Assembly: GCA_903832165.1 (NCBI GenBank)
Contig: CAILAQ010000949.1
Location: 1 to 14,955, forward strand
Reading direction: 5' to 3'
Length of the DNA: 14,955 bases
Source: an uncultured Bacteroidota bacterium
GTDB taxonomy: Bacteria; Bacteroidota; Bacteroidia; Bacteroidales; UBA12481
Shown: positions 1 to 7,009 of the stretch, in pieces
Layout of the letters: each line of letters opens with the position of its first letter
Position numbering within the stretch: position 1 is the first letter of the stretch
The notes under the pieces: generated by a model
Seen by the model: the letters and a program-made list of their open reading frames with translations, nothing else
The model's database searches: none
Told to the model about the DNA's origin: nothing
Program-made: the position numbers and the translations under genes

Positions 1-480
1 CATCCGGTTATCATAACTCAATCCGAATGGAGTCGCAGAATGAAGGAGATGTCGAAATTATCCGGCGGAATGAACTTTTATAAAGACATGCCTGATAGTT
101 ATAATCTGGTAATCAACAGCAACCATCCCATCGTGCTGCATCTGGGCGAACAATTGAAGAATCAGCATGGCGTTGAAGCGGGCAAGTTTGATGAAGAGGT
201 GGCAAAAATCAAGGTTGATCAGGAGAGCTTGCAGAAGTTGCTGAAAGACAAGAAAGACGACGAGATCCTTCAGGAAGAGAAGGATAAGAGGACCGAACTT
301 GAAAAGCAAATTGAGGAAACCGAAAAAAAGAGGAACGAAATTCTGTCAGCTTACGGAAATGAAAATCCGGTAGTTAAACAATTGATAGATCTTGCCTTAC
401 TGGCTACCAACCGTCTTACCGGCGAGGCTCTTGATGCATTTGTTCAACGGAGTATCGGATTGCTCAGCAACGATAACTAA
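1..480 (+). CDS. htpG: Chaperone protein HtpG (Hsp90 family), C-terminal part only
   Basis: This is the 3' end of an Hsp90 gene that enters from the left edge in frame 1. It is open from base 1, reading HPVIITQSEW and then MKEMSKLSGGMNFYKDMPD, so the first in-frame ATG (base 40) is internal and not a start. HtpG is a cytosolic ATP-dependent chaperone that dimerises through its C-terminal domain. Only that domain is visible here; the ATPase and middle domains lie outside. The stretch GGMNFYKDMPDSYNLVINSNHP and the end (PVVKQLIDLALLATNRLTGEALDAFVQRS, split around the dimer helices) match the family as I know it. Between them is a strongly charged Lys/Glu-rich segment, predicted helical, that E. 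coli HtpG lacks but that I recall from Bacteroidota homologues. The gene ends with TAA. The next gene starts 8 bp later, so read-through into it is likely. Confidence 0.93.
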   Translation, partial: HPVIITQSEWSRRMKEMSKLSGGMNFYKDMPDSYNLVINSNHPIVLHLGEQLKNQHGVEAGKFDEEVAKIKVDQESLQKLLKDKKDDEILQEEKDKRTELEKQIEETEKKRNEILSAYGNENPVVKQLIDLALLATNRLTGEALDAFVQRSIGLLSNDN

Positions 481-488
481 TCACTATA

Positions 489-1151
489 ATGAAAAAACTA
501 GTCGCATTAACTGTCATGGCCGTTCTTCTGTTAGCAGGAACGGCTGCCCAATCTCAGGTTTTCTCTTATGGGGCAAAACTGGGAATGGGATTTCCGGGAT
601 TTGTTGATGAACCGATAGCCAGTCAGCGGATAACTTTAGCGCTGGGTTTGGTGGGTGGTGTCAAAATTGTTGATGGATTGACGATCGGGACAGAGCTGGG
701 CTATCAGAGGAAGGGAAGCAAGTTTACCAATCAGGTATGGGATAAATCAGGCAAAGTGATAGATGATTCCACCTATTTGATGAAAACGAATCTTGATTAT
801 ATCACTATACCTCTTTTCGTGAGAGTCAACCTTGGGAGAACAAGCAAATTCTACTTTCAGGCCGGGGGATATTACGGCTATCTGGTTCATGCTAATTTCA
901 CTGGATTGCGATCGGGTGAAATGGTTAAAAAGGCCCCCATCAGAGATGGTCTTTATACCAGCGATTATGGCATAGTTGCCGGAGGTGGAATCGAAACGCC
1001 CATACGTCAGGGATTTGGCGTCGTTTTAGATATTAAATACCAGTACGGTCTTAAGAATCTGAATAAAGACCCCAAAATCATTGGCTATTCAAGGCCAATA
1101 AAGAATAAGGGGTTGGCATTGAGTATGGGATTTTATATGGATCTCGACTAG
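489..1151 (+). CDS. Small outer-membrane beta-barrel protein (porin-family, OMP_b-brl_2-like)
   Basis: A 220-residue exported protein. Residues 1 to about 22 form a signal peptide: a Lys-Lys start, a hydrophobic Leu/Ala/Val core, then TAAQSQ. There is no lipobox Cys. The rest alternates polar and hydrophobic residues in Gly- and aromatic-rich strands (for example SYGAKLGMGFPGF, GTELGYQRKGSKF, KFYFQAGGYYGYLV and GFGVVLDIKYQYGL), as in the 8-strand porin-family barrels that are very common in Bacteroidota. The chain ends in MGFYMDLD and not in the terminal aromatic residue seen in many barrels. The cargo or function cannot be told. It lies 8 bp after htpG and probably shares its transcript, because no promoter motif fits in the gap. 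Its stop is 2 bp from the stop of the convergent gene. Confidence 0.8.
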   Translation: MKKLVALTVMAVLLLAGTAAQSQVFSYGAKLGMGFPGFVDEPIASQRITLALGLVGGVKIVDGLTIGTELGYQRKGSKFTNQVWDKSGKVIDDSTYLMKTNLDYITIPLFVRVNLGRTSKFYFQAGGYYGYLVHANFTGLRSGEMVKKAPIRDGLYTSDYGIVAGGGIETPIRQGFGVVLDIKYQYGLKNLNKDPKIIGYSRPIKNKGLALSMGFYMDLD

Positions 1152-1153
1152 AA

Positions 1154-1681
1154 TTACCTTTCCAGCAGCAGTCTTGCTTCGTTGCGCAGAAATTCCAGTG
1201 CTACATTGGTGGGTGAGGTTTCCACTTCCATCTGGATTTCGATAATTTTCTTGCTGAGTTCGAGTGCCCGGCTTTCGGGATTTACCTGCATTGCAGCCCG
1301 GTTAATCATTTTAATGGTGCCTTCCTTTGCATTTCTGACCACGTTCCAGGCATCGCCCGAAACATAAATCTGCTGTGTGAGGTTATGCTCAAACTCAGCT
1401 CTTACAATTGCAAGCAAATGCTGATGAAAATCCCGTGCTGAAAATTCGTCGCTCTGCTCCCGAACGACAAGGGAATCTACTGTTATTCTCTCCAGGAACA
1501 GTGCGAGCCTTTCATACGCCTGCAATCTCATCGGTAAAGTTTTTTTGCGATCCTGCAGGAGCAGGTCGCGGTCTCGATCGCGCATGAATGACTTGAAATA
1601 GTATCGCATCAGGAAAACTGCTGTTAAGAAAACAACAATGGAAGGAATGGTGTATTTCAGGATTTCGATTATATCTTGCAT
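1154..1681 (-). CDS. Membrane-anchored hypothetical protein (DUF7935-like)
   Basis: A 175-residue protein with one N-terminal membrane helix (about residues 8-27, IPSIVVFLTAVFLM). A highly basic and acidic stretch (KSFMRDRDRDLLLQDRKK) follows, then a mostly helical cytoplasmic domain. The segment LPMRLQAYERLALFLERI (residues 49-66) is the strongest recognisable piece. I recall a nearly identical 'RLQAYERLxLFLERI' in a Bacteroidota-wide family of unknown function that NCBI calls DUF7935. That assignment is from memory and not from a search. No catalytic motif is visible. The gene is transcribed divergently from aspC, and a TACCTTTG box 46 bp upstream of its ATG is the probable promoter. Its function is unknown; a short bitopic protein with a soluble helical tail could be a scaffold or regulator. 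Confidence 0.75.
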   Translation of the reverse strand: MQDIIEILKYTIPSIVVFLTAVFLMRYYFKSFMRDRDRDLLLQDRKKTLPMRLQAYERLALFLERITVDSLVVREQSDEFSARDFHQHLLAIVRAEFEHNLTQQIYVSGDAWNVVRNAKEGTIKMINRAAMQVNPESRALELSKKIIEIQMEVETSPTNVALEFLRNEARLLLER

Positions 1682-1726
1682 GGCTTAATAACTAGGAAAT
1701 TTTTCAATAATTGTGTTTTACAACCA

Positions 1727-1734
1727 CAAAGGTA
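1727..1734 (-). promoter_or_regulatory. -7 promoter element for the DUF7935-like gene
   Basis: On the minus strand this reads TACCTTTG, a full match to the Bacteroidota -7 consensus TAnnTTTG. It predicts a start of transcription near 1720-1724 and a leader of about 40 nt before the ATG at 1681. It is the mirror image of the aspC -7 box 7 bp away. Confidence 0.6.
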
Positions 1735-1741
1735 AAAATAG

Positions 1742-1749
1742 TACCTTTG
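1742..1749 (+). promoter_or_regulatory. -7 promoter element for aspC-mltG
   Basis: TACCTTTG matches the Bacteroidota consensus TAnnTTTG. Transcription would start near 1752, giving a leader of about 25 nt before the aspC ATG at 1778. The -33 element is not obvious. Confidence 0.62.
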
Positions 1750-1777
1750 GACCTTCCATTTTTAATACGACTTACCT

Positions 1778-2977
1778 ATGAAAGTTGATCAGGTTTCGAA
1801 ACGTTTACAGGCAATGGCAGTATCAGAAACACTGGCCATGGCGCAAAAGAGCCGAGAGCTAAAAAGCCAGGGGTTTGATATTATCGATTTGAGTCTGGGA
1901 GAACCGGATTTCAATACTCCGGATCATATAAAGAAAGCGGGAATAGATGCGATCACGCAGAATTTTACTCATTATCCGCCAGTTCCGGGATATCTTGATC
2001 TGCGTCAGGCTATTGCTGTTAAAATGAAACGCGACAGTAATCTCGATTTTACTCCTGATCAAATAGTAGTATCAAATGGTGCCAAGCAATCCATCAGTAA
2101 TGTTCTTCTCAGCGTAGTTGACCCCGGCGATGAGGTTGTCATACCTGCACCTTACTGGGTTTCTTATCCTGAAATGGTTAAAATGGCCGAAGGGACTTCT
2201 GTTATAGTCTCTGCAGGTATCGAAGTGAACTTCAAAATCAACGCGGAACAGCTGGAAGCCGCTATAACTCCGAAGACCAGGGCCTTCCTGTTCAGCTCTC
2301 CATCAAATCCGACAGGCGAAATTTATACCAGAGAAGAATTGGCAAGTCTGGTGAGCGTATTCGAGAAGCATCCTCAAATCCTGATCATTTCTGATGAGAT
2401 ATATGAATACATTAATTATGATGGCCAGCATGAATCAATTGCACAGTTTGAATCGGTGCGCGACCGGGTAGCCATAATTAACGGAGTTTCAAAAGGATAT
2501 GCGATGACTGGCTGGAGAATCGGTTATCTGGCCGGTCCACTGTGGCTGGCAAAGGCTTGTCAGAAACTACAAGGCCAGTATACCTCCGGTGCAAGTACTA
2601 TCGCACAGAAAGCTTCCATAGCCGGCTTGTTGGGTGACCAGTCTGTAATAGGCGTGATGGTCAGTGAATTCAAAAACAGGCGCGACCTGGTGGTAAAGCG
2701 ACTTGCCGCTATTCCGGGAATCAGGACGAATAATCCTCCCGGAGCGTTTTATGTTTTACCGGATGTAACAGCCTATTTTGGCAAGACTGATGGAAAGTCT
2801 GTTATTTCCAACGAAACCGATCTGGTCATGTTTCTGCTGAATGAGGGTCACGTGGCACTTGTTTCGGGTGCTGCCTTCGGTGCTCCGGGTTGCATACGTA
2901 TTTCATATGCTATATCACAGGAGATTATCAATCAATCAATTGATCGCATAGAAAAGGCTTTATCCTTGCTGAAATAG
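1778..2977 (+). CDS. aspC: PLP-dependent aminotransferase, class I/II, aspartate aminotransferase Ib type
   Basis: A 399-residue cytosolic transaminase of fold type I, at the usual length. It moves the amino group of aspartate (probably also of other acidic or aromatic amino acids) to 2-oxoglutarate. Visible landmarks are: SLGEPDFNTP (residues 39-48) at the substrate entrance; SNGAKQS (99-105), the cofactor phosphate loop; APYWVSYPEMV (124-134), close to the PYWVxYPE signature of subgroup Ib AspATs; SNPTG with Asn177; SDEIYE with Asp206, which would pair with the pyridine nitrogen, and Tyr209; VSKGYAMTGWRIGY with Schiff-base Lys239; and Arg374 in CIRISYA, the carboxylate-binding Arg. The start is the ATG just after the promoter. 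mltG begins 4 bp after the stop, so the two are co-transcribed. The exact substrate preference cannot be read from sequence. Confidence 0.9.
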   Translation: MKVDQVSKRLQAMAVSETLAMAQKSRELKSQGFDIIDLSLGEPDFNTPDHIKKAGIDAITQNFTHYPPVPGYLDLRQAIAVKMKRDSNLDFTPDQIVVSNGAKQSISNVLLSVVDPGDEVVIPAPYWVSYPEMVKMAEGTSVIVSAGIEVNFKINAEQLEAAITPKTRAFLFSSPSNPTGEIYTREELASLVSVFEKHPQILIISDEIYEYINYDGQHESIAQFESVRDRVAIINGVSKGYAMTGWRIGYLAGPLWLAKACQKLQGQYTSGASTIAQKASIAGLLGDQSVIGVMVSEFKNRRDLVVKRLAAIPGIRTNNPPGAFYVLPDVTAYFGKTDGKSVISNETDLVMFLLNEGHVALVSGAAFGAPGCIRISYAISQEIINQSIDRIEKALSLLK

Positions 2978-2981
2978 AGGT

Positions 2982-4019
2982 ATGCCAAAGAAGAACTTGC
3001 TATTGCGGGGAGGCCTGATCGGGGGAGCCCTTGTAATATTGTTTCTATTTACCGGAGGGGCACTTCTTTATACCTGGGTTTCTTTTCCCAGCCTGATCAA
3101 TACGGAAAAGGACTCGGTGTACTTTTTTGTCAGGACAGGCTCGCAATATCCGCAGGTATACATGGATTTCAAGAAATCAGGCATGTTGAAGTATGACCGG
3201 GGTTTCGACTGGGTAGCGAAGAAGAAGGAGTATCCCGCAAATGTAAAGCCCGGTCGTTACCTGCTGCTCAAGGGAATGTCGAATTCCGAGATCGTCGATT
3301 TGCTGAGGTCGGGCAAGCAGGCAGAGATTAATCTGGTATTTAATACGACACGTCATTTCGATCGTCTTGCCGGAATAATTTCCAGACAGATTGAAGCGGA
3401 CTCATCAACTTTGGTTAATGCTTTCCGGGATTCAGCCAACTATAGAAAATATGGTCTTTCTACTGATCAGTGGCGGGCAATGTTTATTCCCAATACCTAC
3501 CGTTTTGTCTGGAATACCAGCGCTGAGCAATTCCTGGATCGTATGAATCAAGAATTTAAAAAATTCTGGAATCAGGAAAGGGAAACCCGCCTGAAAGAAA
3601 TCGGGTTGGATAAGTTTCAGCTGATGTCCCTGGCGGCGATTGTTCAGGAAGAAACCTTCAAGCCGGAGGATATGCCGAAAGTGGCCGGTGTTTATATTAA
3701 CAGGCTCAATAAGGGGATCAGGCTTCAGGCAGATCCAACTGTGATTTACGCTTTGGGGGATTATACTATCAAGCGGGTCCTGCTGAGGCACCTGTTATTT
3801 GATTCTCCCTACAATACTTACCTGCATTCGGGATTGCCTCCCGGACCTATCAGGATACCTTCTCTTCAGGCGATTGAGTCATCCCTGAATTATGCGAAAC
3901 ATGATTACCTGTATTTTTGCGCCAGGGAGGATTTCAGCGGCTATTCAAATTTTGCCCGCACCTACAGCGAACACCTCGTAAATGCCCGAAAATATCAACA
4001 TGCGCTGAACAACCGCTAA
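2982..4019 (+). CDS. mltG: Endolytic murein transglycosylase MltG (YceG family)
   Basis: A 345-residue inner-membrane protein that cuts nascent peptidoglycan glycan strands next to the membrane, setting strand length. Length is close to that of E. coli MltG. A single membrane helix (about residues 9-31) follows the basic MPKKN start. A LysM-like region follows, with the KPGRYLLLKGMSNSEIVDLLRSG segment typical of the family. The YceG catalytic core has the motif LAAIVQEETF; aligned to E. coli IVEKET, the catalytic Glu is Glu224. After it come VAGVYINRLNKGIRLQADPTVIYALGD and YNTYLHSGLPPGPI, both highly conserved. It lies 4 bp after aspC, so it has no room for its own promoter. The last 4 bases of the gene overlap the end of murB on the other strand. 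Confidence 0.95.
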   Translation: MPKKNLLLRGGLIGGALVILFLFTGGALLYTWVSFPSLINTEKDSVYFFVRTGSQYPQVYMDFKKSGMLKYDRGFDWVAKKKEYPANVKPGRYLLLKGMSNSEIVDLLRSGKQAEINLVFNTTRHFDRLAGIISRQIEADSSTLVNAFRDSANYRKYGLSTDQWRAMFIPNTYRFVWNTSAEQFLDRMNQEFKKFWNQERETRLKEIGLDKFQLMSLAAIVQEETFKPEDMPKVAGVYINRLNKGIRLQADPTVIYALGDYTIKRVLLRHLLFDSPYNTYLHSGLPPGPIRIPSLQAIESSLNYAKHDYLYFCAREDFSGYSNFARTYSEHLVNARKYQHALNNR

Positions 4020-5029
4020 ACAATCCTTACTTCCATTTCAAGCTTAATTCCAAACTCTGATTTCACGGATTGTTGAATTTCATTGGCCAGCCCAAGGATT
4101 TCACCGGCAGTTGCATCTCCAAAGTTTATGATCACGAGGGCCTGTTTTGGATATACACCGGTCTGGCCGCGCCTGAATCCTTTCCAGCCGCATGTTTCAA
4201 TGAGCCAGCCTGCCGGAATTTTTACCGTTCCCGGATCATGGTACCAGGTTGGCATGTCAGGGTGATTTTCTTTCATGAGTCCAGCCTGACAGGCACTGAC
4301 CACAGGGTTCTTGAAAAAACTGCCGGCATTTCCCAACTCCGCGGGATCGGGTAGTTTTGACCGGCGAATCCTGATCACGGCTTCCCTGATTTCTTTGATA
4401 TCCGGCTGGTAGTTGGCAGCAAATGAATCCTTCAGCGGTTTGTAGGAGAGATTTATCCGGGGATCTTTCTCCAGCAGGAATATCACTTCCCAAACCAGCC
4501 AGAACTTGCTTTCCTGCTGCTTAAACCGACTGTCGCGGTATCCGAAACTGCACTCCTCCTTCGACAGGGAAAACTTCCGTGCATTCAGAATATCGATAAT
4601 TATCACTGACTCAACACACAGGGCGACTTCGGTTCCGTAAGCTCCAATATTCTGAATCGGAGCTGCGCCCACCGATCCGGGGATCAGGGAAAGATTTTCC
4701 AGTCCGCCGTAATTCCTTGAAACCGTCCACTCCACAAATTCGTCCCAATTCATTCCTGCTCCGCATTTTATCAGAACAGAATCGCGCGATTCTTCGAGGA
4801 CTGTTATATCCTTATTTATGACTTTTATGACGGTGGAAACCTCGAAAGAATTTAACAGAATATTGCTGCCCGTACCGAGAAATAGTGGGTTGGAAATGTC
4901 GATAGTGTTGTTATTCAGCTCATTAATCAATTCGGTCGGGTCATCTACTTCAATGAAAACAATCGCGGTTGATTCCAGTCCGAAAGAGTTGGATTGTTTC
5001 AACGGATAATTCTGATGGATCTTAATCAT
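4016..5029 (-). CDS. murB: UDP-N-acetylenolpyruvoylglucosamine reductase MurB, type I
   Basis: A 337-residue cytosolic flavoenzyme that reduces UDP-GlcNAc-enolpyruvate to UDP-MurNAc with NADPH, the second committed step of peptidoglycan synthesis. The FAD-binding loop is LGTGSNIL (residues 51-58), followed by LSLIPGSVGAAPIQNIGAYGTE (split around residue 120). It is type I, like E. coli MurB, because it has the GYRDSRFK loop with Tyr164. The catalytic Ser is Ser237 in GNAGSFFKNP and the acid Glu is Glu333 in EMEVRIV at the C-terminus. The start MIKIHQNYPLKQSNSFG fits the family, so the ATG at 5029 is right. A TATCTTTG box ends only 4 bp upstream of it, so the transcript may have almost no leader. 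It converges with mltG, also a cell-wall enzyme, with a 4-bp overlap. Confidence 0.96.
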   Translation of the reverse strand: MIKIHQNYPLKQSNSFGLESTAIVFIEVDDPTELINELNNNTIDISNPLFLGTGSNILLNSFEVSTVIKVINKDITVLEESRDSVLIKCGAGMNWDEFVEWTVSRNYGGLENLSLIPGSVGAAPIQNIGAYGTEVALCVESVIIIDILNARKFSLSKEECSFGYRDSRFKQQESKFWLVWEVIFLLEKDPRINLSYKPLKDSFAANYQPDIKEIREAVIRIRRSKLPDPAELGNAGSFFKNPVVSACQAGLMKENHPDMPTWYHDPGTVKIPAGWLIETCGWKGFRRGQTGVYPKQALVIINFGDATAGEILGLANEIQQSVKSEFGIKLEMEVRIV

Positions 5030-5033
5030 AGAA

Positions 5034-5041
5034 CAAAGATA
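5034..5041 (-). promoter_or_regulatory. -7 promoter element for murB, adjacent to the start codon
   Basis: On the minus strand this reads TATCTTTG, a full match to TAnnTTTG. Only 4 bp separate it from the murB ATG at 5029. If the element acts at -7, RNA would start at about 5028-5032, at or next to the start codon. No good -33 TTTG is seen upstream. Confidence 0.5.
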
Positions 5042-5062
5042 AGTTCGTTATTATAAAACTGC

Positions 5063-5070
5063 TATTTTTA
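5063..5070 (+). promoter_or_regulatory. Weak -7-like box before the glycosyltransferase gene
   Basis: TATTTTTA matches five of the six fixed positions of TAnnTTTG (A for the final G). It ends 4 bp before the ATG at 5075, so the plus-strand gene may also have an extremely short leader. The evidence is weak because the spacer is A/T rich. Confidence 0.25.
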
Positions 5071-5074
5071 TAAA

Positions 5075-6181
5075 ATGAACAAACGCGTTGTCCTTACGGT
5101 AACCAATGACCTGTCCGGAGATCAGCGTGTTCATAAAGTTGCGGTAAGCCTTATTGGTCTGGGATATGAACCGCTGCTGGTTGGCAGGTTGCTTCCTTTC
5201 TCCTTTCCTCTGATACGCAATTATCCGTGCAAGCGATTCCGCTTGTTTATTAAAAGAGGTCCGCTTTTTTACATCAATTTCAATATCCGTCTTTTTATAT
5301 ATCTGTTATTTGTCAGGGCTGATATTTTCCTGGCAAATGACCTGGATACCTTACCTGCCGTTTATTTAGCCGGAAAGATCCGGGGAAAGAGGATTGTTTA
5401 TGATTCCCATGAATATTTCACCGAAGTTCCCGAGCTGGCAGGCCGGCCCCGGATAAAAGGTATCTGGGAATTTGCAGAAAATGTAATTTTTCCGCATCTG
5501 ACGTCGGTTTATACTGTAAATGCTTCGATAGCAAATATTTATTCAAATAAGTACCGGGTACCTGTAGGCGTTCTCCGTAATGTTCCGCATGCAAACCATC
5601 CCGGGTCTGTCGTTGGAAATCTCCCGGCTGGGTTTACCGATTGTCCGGTGATCATTTATCAGGGAGCATTAAATATTGGGCGGGGACTGGAAGAGATGAT
5701 CCGTGCCATGGTGCTTATGCCGGAATGCCATTTTCTGGTTGCCGGCGATGGGGATATCAGCGGTTACCTCAGGAATCTGGCGAATCGGCTGGATCTTGGA
5801 GACAGAATCTTTTTTACCGGACGTGTTCCTTTTGAACAACTTTCCTGGTATACCAGTCAGGCGACATTGGGCATGAGCCTGGAGCAGGATATAGGATTAA
5901 ATTATCATTATGCCTTGCCAAACAAGCTCTTTGATTATATGCATGCCGGCATTCCTGTAATTGCCTCCGACTTGCCCGAAATCAGGCAGGTAGTGGAAGA
6001 TGCTGATTTTGGAATGATTATAAACCGGTTTGATCCTGAATATCTTAGTTCAACAATTCTATCTATTCTGAAAGATAAACAGCAGTTGAAAATGTGGCAC
6101 AACAATGCATTAAAAGCAGCACCTCAATACACCTGGGAAAACGAAGAGAAAACTTTAACCAATTACTTCCCTCTTCTTTAA
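5075..6181 (+). CDS. Glycosyltransferase, GT-B fold, family 4-like
   Basis: A 368-residue cytosolic or membrane-associated sugar transferase without a signal peptide. It shows two Rossmann-like halves. The N-terminal half starts with RVVLTVTNDLSGDQRVHKVA (residues 4-23), then a hydrophobic basic stretch (about 56-82) that could touch the membrane, FLANDLDTLPA (85-95) and YDSHEYFTEVPE (109-120). The C-terminal nucleotide-sugar-binding half has IIYQGALNIGRGLEEMI (193-209), FLVAGDGD (220-227), RIFFTGRVPFEQL (244-256) and PNKLFDYMHAGIPVIASDLPE (282-302, written here in full family order), the usual GT4 donor-binding region. Donor and acceptor are unknown. Such enzymes make lipopolysaccharide, capsule or glycolipids. 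It is an isolated gene, not part of a polysaccharide cluster in this window: murB diverges from it and ftsE converges on it. Confidence 0.85.
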   Translation: MNKRVVLTVTNDLSGDQRVHKVAVSLIGLGYEPLLVGRLLPFSFPLIRNYPCKRFRLFIKRGPLFYINFNIRLFIYLLFVRADIFLANDLDTLPAVYLAGKIRGKRIVYDSHEYFTEVPELAGRPRIKGIWEFAENVIFPHLTSVYTVNASIANIYSNKYRVPVGVLRNVPHANHPGSVVGNLPAGFTDCPVIIYQGALNIGRGLEEMIRAMVLMPECHFLVAGDGDISGYLRNLANRLDLGDRIFFTGRVPFEQLSWYTSQATLGMSLEQDIGLNYHYALPNKLFDYMHAGIPVIASDLPEIRQVVEDADFGMIINRFDPEYLSSTILSILKDKQQLKMWHNNALKAAPQYTWENEEKTLTNYFPLL

Positions 6182-6213
6182 TCACCTCATTTAAACATTA
6201 ACAATTTTGCAAA

Positions 6214-6924
6214 TTATCTTCTCATCACCTTTTCGAAGTCGAAATAATTGGTTGTTGGTTCGACCGGATCGAGGCGGCCGCTTTCACATCTTACAGTACG
6301 GAAGGGGAATTCCCTGATCATATTGTAGTCATGCGTAGCCATCAGAATTGCTCGGCCTGTCCGACTGATGCTGATGAGCAGGCGCATCAGCTCCTCACTG
6401 GTGTCAGGGTCGAGATTTCCGGTGGGCTCATCTGTGAGCAGGATTTCCGGATCATTCAGCAGGGCCCGTGCGATAACAACACGCTGCTGTTCACCGCCTG
6501 ACAGCTGGTGCGGAAGTTTTTCGTCCTTATAGTGAAGGTCGACATGGGTTAATACATCTGAGATTCTTCTTTTGATGGCATTCTTATCTTTCCATCCTGT
6601 TGCGCCCAGAACAAACGCAAGATTCTGGAATACGCTGCGGTCATCAAGCAGTTGAAAGTCCTGAAAAACCATACCGATTTTCCTCCGGAGCTTCGGGATG
6701 TCCCGGGGTTTAATGTTTTTCAGGTCGTAGCCGGCGATATAGCCTTCGCCGTCGCGTAAAGGCAATTCGGCGTAGAGTGTTTTAAGCAGGCTGGTTTTTC
6801 CTGTGCCGACTTTACCGATGAGGTACACGAATTCTCCTGACTTAACTTTCAGGGAAACATTATCGAGAACCAGATTCATTTGCTGGTATACCGAAGCATG
6901 ATTGAGGTCAATTACTGAATCCAT
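6214..6924 (-). CDS. ftsE: FtsE-like cell-division ABC transporter ATP-binding protein
   Basis: A 236-residue ATPase of the FtsE/MacB/LolD type, cytosolic and expected to dock on a membrane partner. In other bacteria FtsE works with FtsX to switch on septal peptidoglycan hydrolases. Motifs in order: Walker A GKVGTGKTS (residues 37-45), Q-loop Gln88 in GMVFQDFQLL, signature LSGGEQQ (141-147), Walker B ILLTDEP with Asp165 and Glu166, D-loop LDPDTS, and His198 in ATHDYN. VFQDFQLLDDRSVFQNLAF and EPTGNLDPDTSEELM are very FtsE-like. A short tail (about residues 217-236, VEPTTNYFDFEKVMRR) extends beyond the core. No ftsX lies next to it, so the partner must be elsewhere; LolD or MacB-type roles are less likely but not excluded. 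It is divergent from the TPR gene and converges with the glycosyltransferase gene across 32 bp. Confidence 0.85.
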   Translation of the reverse strand: MDSVIDLNHASVYQQMNLVLDNVSLKVKSGEFVYLIGKVGTGKTSLLKTLYAELPLRDGEGYIAGYDLKNIKPRDIPKLRRKIGMVFQDFQLLDDRSVFQNLAFVLGATGWKDKNAIKRRISDVLTHVDLHYKDEKLPHQLSGGEQQRVVIARALLNDPEILLTDEPTGNLDPDTSEELMRLLISISRTGRAILMATHDYNMIREFPFRTVRCESGRLDPVEPTTNYFDFEKVMRR

Positions 6925-6964
6925 TGCTGTAAATACTTTATGAACCGCAGGTTGTTAATTTATA

Positions 6965-6984
6965 AACCGGAAAGGGGGCCGGTT
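6965..6984. repeat. Inverted repeat AACCGG / CCGGTT upstream of the TPR operon promoter
   Basis: Perfect 6-bp arms, AACCGG (6965-6970) and CCGGTT (6979-6984), flank the 8-base spacer AAAGGGGG. The right arm ends 17 bp before the -7 box, overlapping the expected -33 region. It could be a regulator site or chance. Confidence 0.35.
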
Positions 6985-7001
6985 AACCAACCAACCGCCT
7001 T

Positions 7002-7009
7002 TATCTTTG
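7002..7009 (+). promoter_or_regulatory. -7 promoter element for the TPR and barrel operon
   Basis: TATCTTTG is a full match to TAnnTTTG. The expected RNA start is near 7012, with a leader of about 58 nt before the ATG at 7071. No clear -33 TTTG is seen. Confidence 0.6.

Larger units (their letters stand above)
1682..1777. other. Divergent intergenic region between the DUF7935-like gene and aspC
   Basis: This 96-bp A/T-rich spacer serves two genes reading outward. Its central part holds two -7 boxes in opposite orientation, listed separately, which form an 8-bp inverted repeat. No clear -33 TTTG box is seen for either direction; TTTTAC at 1717-1722 is the best-placed T-rich stretch for the aspC side. 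No Shine-Dalgarno sequence precedes either ATG. Confidence 0.7.

Noticed and set aside
4070..4354. 94-codon open frame on the plus strand opposite the murB C-terminus
   Set aside because: It overlaps the conserved MurB catalytic region, so codon constraint there explains the open frame.
6203..6215. AATTT-TGC-AAATT as a terminator between the glycosyltransferase gene and ftsE
   Set aside because: The 5-bp all-A/T stem is too weak to be a convincing terminator.
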